DNA of 12,597 nucleotides from Faucicola sp032089155 (GCA_032089155.1 DAMDEV010000070.1:1-12597), one strand, 5' to 3'; shown: positions 1 through 7,713, counted from the first letter of the stretch. Numbers and translations are program-made. Notes: a model not told the origin generated them from the letters alone.

Positions 1-531
1 ATTGGCAGCGTTATCATTGGCATTTAACAAGTCTTGTAATCGCTGTTGTTCGGCGGCTGAGAGTGGCGCATAACCCTCTTCTATGGGATGGGCGATGACA
101 GCGGCACGTTTTGACGAATTACGGTTACGAATAAACCAAGCCAGCATCACAAACACCAACAACACAGGCGGAAAAAACCATAAAATCCAGGTGGATGGCC
201 GCACAGGTGGTTTGTAGCTAATAAAGTCACCGTAGCGCTCATTCATATACTGGCGAATTTCGGCGTCGGAACGACCGTCTTTGACCATATCATAGGTCTT
301 TTGTTTTAAATCTTGTGCAATTGGCGCATCGGAACCTGCCAAGTTTTGGTTTTGACATTTTGGACAACGAAATTCTTCAATGAGCGCACGATATTGGGCT
401 TCTTGGCGCGGGTTGTCAAATTGGTAAGTATCAATGTTTGCCCAAGCTGACATGGATAACCCTACGACTAACAATACCATAGCCATCGCCCTGACTATCA
501 AATGAAGAATTTTTGCAAATGTGATACTCAT
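1..531 (-). CDS. ccmH: CcmH, cytochrome c maturation thiol-disulfide protein (C-terminus off the left edge)
   Basis: Read on the minus strand, an open frame of 177 codons runs from an ATG at 531 to the window edge with no stop. It has an N-terminal signal/anchor (about residues 8-30, possible cleavage after A-W-A) and the CcmH signature R-C-P-K-C-Q-N-Q with the redox pair C56/C59. A transmembrane segment follows at about residues 115-134. The Q/L-rich tail starting P-L-S-A-A-E-Q is typical of the end of stand-alone CcmH proteins, so probably little is missing. A fusion to a CcmI-like TPR domain, as in the E. coli protein, cannot be excluded from this fragment. In this family the CXXC reduces the apocytochrome c heme-binding cysteines in the periplasm, with CcmG and CcmF as partners. 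The start codon overlaps the ccmG stop (ATGA), which indicates translational coupling. Confidence 0.95.
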   Translation of the reverse strand, partial: MSITFAKILHLIVRAMAMVLLVVGLSMSAWANIDTYQFDNPRQEAQYRALIEEFRCPKCQNQNLAGSDAPIAQDLKQKTYDMVKDGRSDAEIRQYMNERYGDFISYKPPVRPSTWILWFFPPVLLVFVMLAWFIRNRNSSKRAAVIAHPIEEGYAPLSAAEQQRLQDLLNANDNAAN

Positions 532-1103
532 TGGCACACCTCACGAATTTTATCATCGGCAGCTTGTTCACGCAGCGCAGTCATACAAGGCAATACTTGC
601 TTATTGTAGCGCTCTTCGTTGATTTCACCCAAGATATGCTGGCGCACATTGCCTTTGCCATCAACCACAAACGACTCTGGCACACCCGTCAAACCCAAAT
701 CAATGCCAAAATTCCCTTCTTTATCTTGCACATTGAGGATAAATGGGTCTTCATGGGTGTTGAGATAAGCAAGCGCATCTTTGGTTTCATCTTTATAATT
801 GACCCCAACAATCGGTACGCCTGCTTTTGACATTTGCAATAAAAACGGGTGTTCAACTTTACAAGTCACACACCAAGACGCCCATACGTTGAGTAAAAAT
901 GGCTGTTTGGGTAGCTGTGCTTGGGTAATCATTTGTGATGGGTTACCCAAAGACGGTAAGCTAAAACTTGGCAAAGCGCGATTGAGCGAGGTGTTGGTCA
1001 CTACTGTGGTATCTTTGCCCAACCGCGTATAAAACAGCGCAATGATAATCAAAAAAAGCACCAAAGGAATTAAAAACCAAAGTTGTCTTTTACGCATTGC
1101 CAT
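528..1103 (-). CDS. ccmG: CcmG/DsbE, membrane-anchored thioredoxin-like protein of cytochrome c maturation
   Basis: The protein has 191 residues. A single N-terminal membrane anchor (about residues 8-26) is followed by a periplasmic thioredoxin fold. The active site is W77-C78-V-T-C81, preceded by N-V-W-A-S, and the cis-proline motif G-V-P-E lies at 140-143. These features match the CcmG/DsbE family, which passes electrons from DsbD/CcdA to CcmH and apocytochrome c. Two extra cysteines (C173, C190) sit near the C-terminus, and their role is unknown. The start at 1103 is preceded by AGGAG with a 7-nt spacer. The next in-frame ATG (1097) would be 13 nt away, so 1103 is preferred. The gene overlaps the end of ccmF by 14 bp and shares an ATGA with ccmH, so the three are read as one operon. 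Confidence 0.96.
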   Translation of the reverse strand: MAMRKRQLWFLIPLVLFLIIIALFYTRLGKDTTVVTNTSLNRALPSFSLPSLGNPSQMITQAQLPKQPFLLNVWASWCVTCKVEHPFLLQMSKAGVPIVGVNYKDETKDALAYLNTHEDPFILNVQDKEGNFGIDLGLTGVPESFVVDGKGNVRQHILGEINEERYNKQVLPCMTALREQAADDKIREVCQ

Positions 1104-3174
1104 GAGTACTCTCCTGACCTAACTCACTGTCATTTTTTACTAACACGGTGGCGTTTGCCGCTGTTGTGTTAACCGCTGCCAAATTCTCCGACTTATTATC
1201 ATTTATATCAGCAAGTCTCGGCAGTTTACGATAACGTTTATCAAACATACTTAAAATCGCACCGAGCGCCAGCACGAAACCGCCCCACCACACCCAGCGT
1301 ACGCCAGGTTTGATATAGATACGCACCGCCCATTTAGTGGCATCGGCTTCGCTTTGATTAACACCTAAAATCGGCTCACCCATTGCCATATAGATATCTC
1401 TTAATGGGTTGTACTGGATAGACGCTTCAGTCATGGGCATTTGACTGACCACATAATGGCGTTTTTCTGGATAAAGGGTCGCAACCACTTGGTTGTTTTT
1501 ACGAACACTGACGACCGCTTGGGTGGCATCAAAGTTGGCGCCACGAATTTTTTTTAGCTCATCCATCGTGAACTGGTAGCCCTGTACTTCAACCGATTGG
1601 TTTTTTTGCATGGCAATGTCTTTTTCGATACTTAAGCTCGTGGTAATGGCAATGCCCATCACGGATAGCAAAATACCCAGATGCGCCAGCTGCATTCCCC
1701 AATAGCCCATGTGCAGACGTTTTAGCCCAGCGCCAAACGAGCGCGCGTTACGGGTTTTGTCTTTGATATCAATCACCATCCATACCAATACCCATAGACA
1801 CAGTGCCGCTGACATAAAGATGTTGATATTGATGCTACTGACTAAGAAATAGCTTAAAACCCCGGCTAACACAAAACAGCTGGCTAAAATCGACAAGCCT
1901 ATACCCAACAATGGACGGGTGTCTTTTTTCCAGCGGCTGACAGGTCCAATGGCTAAAAACAACAATAACAACCAAGTTAACGGCACAAATAACGCATTAA
2001 AATAAGGCGCGCCCACCGATACTTGACCCAGTTTTAACGCATCGGCCAGCATTGGGTAAAGTGTGCCAATGACCACCACGATGGTTGAGACTAATATAAT
2101 AATGTTATTGATGACCAATAATGTCTCGCGAGATTTGAGCTGATAATGGCTTTCTTGGGTCAAACGCCAACCGCGCCACGCAAACATCGCCAGACCGCCA
2201 CCGATTACCACGCCCAAAATCACCAAGATAAACAGACCGCGGGTGGGGTCTGCGGCAAATGAGTGAACCGAGGTAATGACCCCCGAACGTACCAAAAACG
2301 TACCCAATAAACTCAAGGCAAAGGTGAAAATCGCTAACATAATCGTCCAAGCTTTGAACACGCCGCGCTTTTCGGTGACTGCCAATGAGTGTAATAATGC
2401 CACCCCACCCAGCCAAGGCATAAACGACGCGTTTTCCACAGGATCCCAAAACCACCAGCCGCCCCAGCCAAGCTCGTTGTATGCCCACATTGAGCCAAAC
2501 ACGATGCCCAGTGTCAAACAGCACCAAGCCGCTAGTGTCCAAGGACGCGACCAACGCGTCCACACCGCATCTAACCGACCTGCCCACAATGCTGCCATGG
2601 CAAAGGCAAACGGTACCACCGCCCCCACATAGCCCATGTACAGCATCGGTGGGTGAAAAATTAATCCGGGGTCTTGCAGTAGTGGATTCAAATCTTTGCC
2701 ATCCACGGGGATACTGGGTAGACTGCGATTAAAAGGTGACGACACAAAAATCACCATGCTCAGCATCATCATTTGCACAAAAGATATCACCACCAACACG
2801 CGTGCGCGCATGGCAAGTGGCAAGCTTCGACTAAAAACGGCCACCGCCGCGCCCCAAGTCGCCAAAATGGTGACCCACAGTAACAGTGAGCCTTCATGCC
2901 CGCCCCACGAGGCTGATAAGCGATAGTACCAAGGCAGCAAAGAATTTGACTGATTGGCGACATAGATCAACGTAAAATCATTGGCATAAAACCCATACAT
3001 CAAGCACAAAAACGACGTACCGGTTGCCAAAAACTGAGCGATAGCAAAACTTCCCGCCAGTCGTTGCCAAGCAGGTTGGTGTTTGAACACGCCCACTGCT
3101 GGTAAAATAACCTGTAAAATGGCAATCACCAAGGCTGAAATAAGCGCAAAATAGCCCAATTCAGTAATTAACAT
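1090..3174 (-). CDS. ccmF: CcmF, heme lyase subunit of cytochrome c maturation system I
   Basis: This polytopic membrane protein has 694 residues counted from the ATG at 3174, a little longer than the usual 640-680. The conserved WWD heme-handling segment, G-W-G-G-W-W-F-W-D-P-V-E-N, lies at about 236-248. Other family blocks are H-E-G-S-L-L-L-W (93-100), H-P-P-M-L-Y-M-G-Y (174-182) and R-S-G-V-I-T-S-V-H (296-304). Histidines H174, H262, H304 and H498 fall where the E. coli heme-ligand histidines 173, 261, 303 and 491 are expected. The protein takes heme from holo-CcmE and ligates it to apocytochrome c, working with CcmG and CcmH encoded just downstream. A GTG at 3180 is in frame, but the AGGAG at 3183-3187 sits only 2 nt from it and 8 nt from the ATG at 3174, so the ATG is preferred. 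The C-terminal tail after the last membrane helix (about 35 residues, N/A/T-rich) looks variable. Confidence 0.97.
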   Translation of the reverse strand: MLITELGYFALISALVIAILQVILPAVGVFKHQPAWQRLAGSFAIAQFLATGTSFLCLMYGFYANDFTLIYVANQSNSLLPWYYRLSASWGGHEGSLLLWVTILATWGAAVAVFSRSLPLAMRARVLVVISFVQMMMLSMVIFVSSPFNRSLPSIPVDGKDLNPLLQDPGLIFHPPMLYMGYVGAVVPFAFAMAALWAGRLDAVWTRWSRPWTLAAWCCLTLGIVFGSMWAYNELGWGGWWFWDPVENASFMPWLGGVALLHSLAVTEKRGVFKAWTIMLAIFTFALSLLGTFLVRSGVITSVHSFAADPTRGLFILVILGVVIGGGLAMFAWRGWRLTQESHYQLKSRETLLVINNIIILVSTIVVVIGTLYPMLADALKLGQVSVGAPYFNALFVPLTWLLLLFLAIGPVSRWKKDTRPLLGIGLSILASCFVLAGVLSYFLVSSININIFMSAALCLWVLVWMVIDIKDKTRNARSFGAGLKRLHMGYWGMQLAHLGILLSVMGIAITTSLSIEKDIAMQKNQSVEVQGYQFTMDELKKIRGANFDATQAVVSVRKNNQVVATLYPEKRHYVVSQMPMTEASIQYNPLRDIYMAMGEPILGVNQSEADATKWAVRIYIKPGVRWVWWGGFVLALGAILSMFDKRYRKLPRLADINDNKSENLAAVNTTAANATVLVKNDSELGQESTHGNA

Positions 3175-3182
3175 ACCCACTG

Positions 3183-3187
3183 CTCCT
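3183..3187 (-). promoter_or_regulatory. Shine-Dalgarno site deciding the ccmF start
   Basis: The minus strand reads AGGAG here, ending 8 nt before the ATG at 3174 but only 2 nt before the in-frame GTG at 3180. The spacing favours the ATG. The resulting N-terminus, M-L-I-T-E-L-G-Y-F-A-L, is also what CcmF proteins normally show. Confidence 0.75.
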
Positions 3188-3239
3188 ATCTGTAGTGGTT
3201 ATCACACTGTAGAATTTTCACCAAAAAAAATGGGTAAAA

Positions 3240-4565
3240 CTAATAAAACACCAATATCAAATGTATCCAGCCCGCCAAAAACCCTGTCACACCGCCCAAA
3301 ATAATCAGTGTTAATTCATCTTCACGAAAGGCAGGACGCAACAGATTTTGAAATTCATTGGGCGTCAATGCGCGAATTCGGTCTCGAAACAGCCCAAAGA
3401 TTTTTTCTGCGCGGCTAAGGTTAAGCTCAGGATTGCTCATCGGCACCATGGTCGCTGCAATCGACTTATCAATAATCACGTGCTTAAGCTGACCAAACTC
3501 TTTACGACCCAGACCAAATTTCAAGCTCGTTTGAATCACCTGTGATTCCAACATTGGGTTTAGGTGCTTTTTAATCAGCTCACGCGTTTGCACCGCACGG
3601 CTGCCATACATCATTTCATACATGATGTTTTTGAGCGTGACCAAATCTTTGACCACAATTTCAGCAAACACCTCAGAGACCTCAGGCTGGCGTTTCATAA
3701 AACCACCTTGCCAGTTAAATTGTCCCATGTGCGGTTTTTCAAAACGGATAAACGGCAGCGATTTGCTAAAACTAAAAAATTTGGGAAAACGGTAATAATG
3801 CGGCTCAATCGGATTAAACACCATCCAGATGGCAATCCAGTTGGTCAACAGCCCCCAAATCGCGGCAAAAAATGGCACCGTCCAATGCTGCGGCACAAAC
3901 CAAAAAATCGCCATCTGCAAAATACCAAATACAAATCCAATTAGCGCACTGATATGCCAAATAAAATTAATCTCTTTTTGACCTACTTTGAGAAACATGC
4001 GCACCATCAGCGCACGGTCGCTTTCCATCTTGTTGACAATCATCTCGCGCATATCAACCAAGTTTTCGACATTGTAGGTCAAGTCGAGCACCAGATTTTT
4101 CAGGATAGCTGGCAATTGCTCGTGTCCATAGGCATAGATACGGCGTTTGACAGCAAAAGGCAAATTCGCCCATAGCGTTGCCGAGCGCTCATTCATGATT
4201 TCATCAATCAGCAAATCCAAGTTTTGGTTCATGGTTTGGCTGATAAAATCTGCCACTTCTTCAGGGTGCATGGCTTGGAAAAACTCATCGAGCGAGCCAA
4301 GCTTGGATAAAGTTTGGTCAACGAGAATTCCGGATATTTTACCCGCTTTGCGAGGCACAATGCCCTGCCAGCCGATACCGCCGCCTGGGAACCCTTGAAT
4401 CTTAATGCCCCAAAAATGAAGGGGATAAAATAGCATCTTGAGCGCCATCCATACATGCGCCCAAGTCACGACTGCTGTCACAAATGGAATGGTCAGCATG
4501 GCGAAAAATTGCGGATGGGTTGCAAGCTTGTGCCAAATTTCTGCAAACATATCAAAAAAGCTCAC
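3240..4565 (-). CDS. DUF445 (YheB-like) membrane protein of unknown function
   Basis: The protein has 441 residues and matches the DUF445 pattern. An N-terminal hydrophobic segment (about 22-48) ends in A-L-K-M-L-F-Y-P, followed by G-W-Q-G-I-V-P-R-K (65-73). A central hydrophobic region (about 203-250) carries a second, diverged copy of the motif (T-N-W-I-A-I-W-M-V-F-N-P, 241-252), followed by N-W-Q-G (284-287). The C-terminus is a glycine-rich membrane segment (about 418-440). The long amphipathic stretches between these are probably cytoplasmic or coiled. No catalytic residues are recognisable and I assign no function. The frame opens with GTG at 4565 after an in-frame TAG, with no convincing Shine-Dalgarno. 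The ATG at 4550 (residue 6) is an alternative start. The gene lies 65 bp upstream of ccmF on the same strand with no terminator visible between, so co-transcription with ccmFGH is possible. Confidence 0.85.
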   Translation of the reverse strand: MSFFDMFAEIWHKLATHPQFFAMLTIPFVTAVVTWAHVWMALKMLFYPLHFWGIKIQGFPGGGIGWQGIVPRKAGKISGILVDQTLSKLGSLDEFFQAMHPEEVADFISQTMNQNLDLLIDEIMNERSATLWANLPFAVKRRIYAYGHEQLPAILKNLVLDLTYNVENLVDMREMIVNKMESDRALMVRMFLKVGQKEINFIWHISALIGFVFGILQMAIFWFVPQHWTVPFFAAIWGLLTNWIAIWMVFNPIEPHYYRFPKFFSFSKSLPFIRFEKPHMGQFNWQGGFMKRQPEVSEVFAEIVVKDLVTLKNIMYEMMYGSRAVQTRELIKKHLNPMLESQVIQTSLKFGLGRKEFGQLKHVIIDKSIAATMVPMSNPELNLSRAEKIFGLFRDRIRALTPNEFQNLLRPAFREDELTLIILGGVTGFLAGWIHLILVFY

Positions 4566-4639
4566 ATGGTGAAAAAGCTAAAATCAAAGGACCATAAAAC
4601 TGAGATGACATTACAAGGTTTGCTTGACAACGTCTGTAG

Positions 4640-4665
4640 TATGGGTGCGTTAATATGGGTGCGTT
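4640..4665. repeat. Tandem direct repeat of a 12-mer, 14-bp period
   Basis: The 12-mer TATGGGTGCGTT occurs at 4640-4651 and again, unchanged, at 4654-4665, separated by AA. The 14-bp period is more than one helical turn, so the copies do not lie on exactly the same DNA face. The repeat sits about 75-100 bp upstream of the DUF445 start. It could be a paired regulator site or just a local duplication. Confidence 0.6.
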
Positions 4666-4676
4666 CAAACCGCTAG

Positions 4677-4685
4677 ATTTTAGCA
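4677..4685 (-). promoter_or_regulatory. Candidate extended -10 promoter for the DUF445 gene
   Basis: The minus strand reads TGCTAAAAT, a TG-N extended -10 with hexamer TAAAAT (5/6 to consensus). No good -35 is found 17 nt upstream, but extended -10 promoters can work without one. It would give a leader of roughly 105 nt containing both copies of the 12-mer repeat. Confidence 0.35.
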
Positions 4686-4771
4686 CAGAAAGATATATTT
4701 TGCCTGAAGAAGTTATATTTTTAGCGGTTTTGCGTCCCTATGTTATCATCCATATTGCCATCAATGCTGCT

Positions 4772-4800
4772 ATCATAATTTGATACATTTGTTTTGACAG
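4772..4800 (-). promoter_or_regulatory. Candidate leftward sigma70-type promoter, distal to the DUF445 gene
   Basis: On the minus strand CTGTCA (4795-4800, 4/6 to TTGACA) is followed after exactly 17 nt by TATGAT (4772-4777, 5/6 to TATAAT). The -10 lies within the small dyad at 4771-4785. If used, the leader to the DUF445 start would be about 200 nt. This is a sequence match only. Confidence 0.35.
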
Positions 4801-4965
4801 CACGCATTGATTATTTGCGATTTTGGCAGGATTTGGGCATGCTTATTTGCCACATTTTATGCTAGTATATCGCTCTTAAATTTTGACTTAAGCCATCAGA
4901 CTCAAGCTAAACGTTCATCGCACCGTGCCCCTTTTTAAAACCGTTCTAATTGCTGTTACCCGCTT

Positions 4966-6960
4966 ATGAAACCACCCCATTCTTCAGATATGCAACGTGA
5001 AAATCTTATCTTTCGCCGCCGGGTAATTTTGGCATCGGTGTTTGTTTTTTTGGGCTTGGTTGGCTTGATTGTACGCTATGCTTATCTACAAATTTATACC
5101 CACGACCAGTACGTTACCCAGTCTGACAATAATCGTATCAAGCTGATTTCTGCGCCCCCCAGTCGCGGCTATATTTATGACCGTAACGGCGTGATTTTGG
5201 CGGATAACCAGCCTGTTTTTACCGCTGTCATCAGCCCCGATGAGATTGACAATCCTGACAATACCTTGGCACTACTCGCCCCGATTTTTCAGTTGACACC
5301 TGAAGAAATCAGTGAGGCGTCAAAAGCCCTTAAAAAAAGTAAAAACGAACCTGTCACTATTAAAATCGGACTCACCGAACAGCAAGTTGCCCAGTTTAGT
5401 GAACGTAAACCGTTTTTTAAAGGCGTGACGATTCAAAGTAAACTCACGCGCACCTATCCCTACAGTGATTTGTTTGCCCATGTGATTGGCTATGTTGGGC
5501 GTATCAGCGACAACGACAGTAAAAAGCTGGATAAGAAACTGTATGCAGGCACCGACTTGATTGGTAAAACAGGGATTGAAAAATATTACGAGCCGCTGCT
5601 ACTGGGCAAACCCGGTTATCAGTCAATTGAAACCAATGCTTACGGCGATATCATCAAAAAACTCGATACCAAACCGCCCATTCCCGGCAATGATATTTAT
5701 CTAAGCCTTGATTATGGCTTGCAAAAGGTGGTGAGTGATGAACTTGCTGGAAAAAGAGCGGCTTTGGTAGCAATGGATCCTAGCACAGGCGAGATACTTG
5801 CATTTGTTAGTAACCCAAGCTTTGACCCAAACCCCTTTATCTCAGGGATAAGCGCCAAAGAATACAAGGCGCTGCAACAAGACCCCGACATGCCACTGTA
5901 CAATCGCGCGCTACAAGGGCAATATCCGCCCGCCTCAACCATTAAGCCTTTTGCTGGGCTTGGTTTGTTAGATGCTGGTATCATGACTTGGGACAGTACG
6001 ATATATGACCCTGGGTATTTTAGTATTCCAGGTAATAAGCACAAATTTAGGGACTGGAAAAAATCGGGCCATGGCACGGTTAACTTAACCAAATCGATTA
6101 CCCAATCTGTTGACACCTATTACTACAAGAATACCTATGAGTTAGGTATTGATAGAATGCATGACTGGATGACGCGGTTCAACTTTGGTAAAAAAACAGG
6201 TATTGATTTACCTGGAGAAAAAACCGGTGTCTACCCTTCAACGGCATGGAAGATGAAAACTTATAAAAAGCCTTGGTTACCAGGCGAAACTGTCTCTGCC
6301 AGTATCGGTCAAGGTTATTTTTTGGCGACCCCTTTACAAGTTGCGAATGCAACTGCCATTTTAGCAAATGCAGGAAATCACTTGACGCCCCATCTATTGA
6401 GCAAAACCACGGGGGCTGTTAAATATTCACTTGCCAATAAACCAGACGGTAAAATTCCATTTAGAGGCACTGAGCAAGATTGGCTCAACATGCAGACTGC
6501 CATGGAATTAACGGTAAAATCGGGTACCGCGAAAGGGGTGTATACCGATCGTTACCGTTTGGCGGGTAAAACAGGTACTGCGCAAGTTAAATCTATTGCT
6601 CAAGGCAAGCGTTATAACGAGGCAGCACTGAGTGAGCGTCACCGTGACCATGGATGGTTCATAGCATTTGCACCTGTTGATAACCCACAAATAGCGGTGG
6701 CTGTGATAGTTGAAAATGGACGTGGGGGTAGCAAGGTGGCACCCATTGCTCGAAAAGCGATTGATTATTGGTTACTTACGCGTCATAACAATCCAATCAC
6801 GCCACCCTCGCCTGAACAACTTGCCAAAATCAATGCGGAAAAACAGCAACTACGACTGCAGCGCCAAGAAGCAATTTTATCAGGTAAACCTATTGTCTCA
6901 AAACCCAGCTTATCCAAATCCACTGCCGCCGAACTCACCGCAGTGGGTGGCGCTGACTGA
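4966..6960 (+). CDS. mrdA: Penicillin-binding protein 2 (MrdA), elongation-specific peptidoglycan transpeptidase
   Basis: The protein has 664 residues, close to the family's usual length. One N-terminal membrane anchor (about residues 18-40) is followed by the R-Y-A-Y-L-Q-I block and the PBP dimerisation domain, which includes A-P-P-S-R-G-Y-I-Y-D-R-N-G (63-75). The transpeptidase domain carries the three penicillin-binding motifs: S324-T-I-K327 (acyl-serine), S381-V-D383 and K535-T-G537. It cross-links peptidoglycan in the periplasm during lateral wall growth with RodA/MreB and is a beta-lactam target. A charged, Q/L/K-rich tail of about 45 residues follows the domain. The ATG at 4966 is the first possible start after an in-frame TAA. 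It has no visible Shine-Dalgarno, and neither does the later ATG at 4990. No rodA lies beside it. The next gene is rsmD, 21 bp downstream and probably co-transcribed. Confidence 0.96.
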   Translation: MKPPHSSDMQRENLIFRRRVILASVFVFLGLVGLIVRYAYLQIYTHDQYVTQSDNNRIKLISAPPSRGYIYDRNGVILADNQPVFTAVISPDEIDNPDNTLALLAPIFQLTPEEISEASKALKKSKNEPVTIKIGLTEQQVAQFSERKPFFKGVTIQSKLTRTYPYSDLFAHVIGYVGRISDNDSKKLDKKLYAGTDLIGKTGIEKYYEPLLLGKPGYQSIETNAYGDIIKKLDTKPPIPGNDIYLSLDYGLQKVVSDELAGKRAALVAMDPSTGEILAFVSNPSFDPNPFISGISAKEYKALQQDPDMPLYNRALQGQYPPASTIKPFAGLGLLDAGIMTWDSTIYDPGYFSIPGNKHKFRDWKKSGHGTVNLTKSITQSVDTYYYKNTYELGIDRMHDWMTRFNFGKKTGIDLPGEKTGVYPSTAWKMKTYKKPWLPGETVSASIGQGYFLATPLQVANATAILANAGNHLTPHLLSKTTGAVKYSLANKPDGKIPFRGTEQDWLNMQTAMELTVKSGTAKGVYTDRYRLAGKTGTAQVKSIAQGKRYNEAALSERHRDHGWFIAFAPVDNPQIAVAVIVENGRGGSKVAPIARKAIDYWLLTRHNNPITPPSPEQLAKINAEKQQLRLQRQEAILSGKPIVSKPSLSKSTAAELTAVGGAD

Positions 6961-6981
6961 CGTAATGTAGATGTGCGAACT

Positions 6982-7605
6982 ATGATGTCCAAAATTAGCA
7001 AACGACCCAATAAAGCTACCAAATCCCCTCCAGTTTCTCACGTGCGTATCATTGGCGGCGAGTATCGTCGGCGGTTGGTGGCGTTTATTGATGCCGATGG
7101 GTTGCGACCGACGCCCGACCGTGTCCGAGAGACAGTATTTAACTGGCTTGCTGATGATTTAGTCAATGCCAAGGTACTAGATTGCTGTGCTGGTAGTGGG
7201 GTGCTCGGTTTTGAAGCCTTGTCGCGGGGTGCCAAACAGTTAACTTCTATCGAGCCTAACCATGAGCAATTTAGGCAAATTAAAGCCACCCAAGCCATGT
7301 TAGGTATTGATGATACAAAAATTGTGACAATGGAAGCTACGATACAACATGCCTTACCACAACTGGCAAACACCAAGCCGTTTGATGTGGTATTTATCGA
7401 CCCGCCTTATCAGCTAGCCTTGTGGGGGACAATTTTGCATGGCTTAATAAACCATCAGTTAATCCATCCGCACACATTACTGTATATCGAAAGCGATCAA
7501 GATCACACACAGTTGTTGCAATCATTCACCGCATCACTTGAGCCACTCAAATATAAAAAAATGGGGCAAATTTTTGCCGGCATTTATCAGCTCAAAGGGC
7601 TTTAA
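6982..7605 (+). CDS. rsmD: RsmD, 16S rRNA (guanine966-N2)-methyltransferase
   Basis: The protein has 207 residues from the ATG at 6982. It opens with V-R-I-I-G-G-E-Y-R-R-R and the family hallmark R-P-T-P-D-R-V-R-E-T-V-F-N-W-L (about 42-56). The SAM-binding motif I is V-L-D-C-C-A-G-S-G-V-L-G-F-E-A-L (65-80). The N2-methyltransferase catalytic motif D-P-P-Y lies at about 140-143. It methylates G966 of 16S rRNA during 30S assembly in the cytoplasm. Start choice is uncertain: an in-frame GTG at 6973 and ATGs at 6982 and 6985 are all possible, and none has a clear Shine-Dalgarno. The first well-conserved residues lie about 20 residues in, so the product is little affected. It follows mrdA closely on the same strand. 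Confidence 0.95.
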   Translation: MMSKISKRPNKATKSPPVSHVRIIGGEYRRRLVAFIDADGLRPTPDRVRETVFNWLADDLVNAKVLDCCAGSGVLGFEALSRGAKQLTSIEPNHEQFRQIKATQAMLGIDDTKIVTMEATIQHALPQLANTKPFDVVFIDPPYQLALWGTILHGLINHQLIHPHTLLYIESDQDHTQLLQSFTASLEPLKYKKMGQIFAGIYQLKGL

Positions 7606-7632
7606 TTCAAAGCATTTTAATTCAAAGCCCTT
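7595..7632 (+). terminator. Inverted repeat across the rsmD stop codon, possible weak terminator
   Basis: AAGGGCTTT (7595-7603) pairs perfectly with AAAGCCCTT (7624-7632) around a 20-nt loop. The left arm includes the first base of the rsmD TAA stop (7603-7605). The loop holds most of two direct copies of TTTAATTCAAAGC (7601-7613 and 7616-7628). No real T-run follows (GAATTTAG), so it is a poor intrinsic terminator and may instead protect the mRNA 3' end. Confidence 0.4.
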
Positions 7633-7645
7633 GAATTTAGCCATT

Positions 7646-7673
7646 AAAAAACCGACTGGATTAACCGAGTCGG
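7646..7673 (-). terminator. Intrinsic terminator of the small minus-strand gene
   Basis: On the minus strand CCGACT (7668-7673) pairs with AGTCGG (7652-7657), with two further G-C pairs possible inside past a one-base bulge. Six T residues (7646-7651) follow directly. This lies about 40 bp past the stop of the 7714-7953 gene. In the plus direction there is no T-run after the stem, so it mainly serves the minus strand. Confidence 0.8.
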
Positions 7674-7713
7674 CAAATATAATAACCATTCACGCCCAAT
7701 AGCAAATCTACTA

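Larger units (their letters stand above)
4566..4965. other. 400-bp divergent intergenic region between the DUF445 gene and mrdA
   Basis: No gene-like frame of note lies here. The region must hold the start signals for the leftward DUF445 gene and the rightward mrdA gene. It contains a tandem 12-bp repeat (4640-4665) and two leftward promoter candidates (4677-4685 and 4772-4800), listed separately. A small dyad, TATCA-5-TGATA, lies at 4771-4785. For mrdA the signals are weaker. A perfect TTGACA at 4794-4799 has no good -10 at normal spacing, and an extended -10-like TGCTAGTAT at 4860-4868 has no good -35. The last 30 bp before the mrdA ATG contain no Shine-Dalgarno sequence. Confidence 0.6.

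Noticed and set aside
2276..2926. Plus-strand open frames antisense to ccmF
   Set aside because: They lie entirely within a strongly conserved CcmF coding region, have low-complexity P/T/N-rich translations and no ribosome site. They are shadows of the real gene.
4794..4824. Perfect TTGACA as an mrdA promoter
   Set aside because: At 16-19 nt downstream only 3/6 matches to a -10 are found. The same bases fit a leftward promoter better, so it is mentioned only in the intergenic description.
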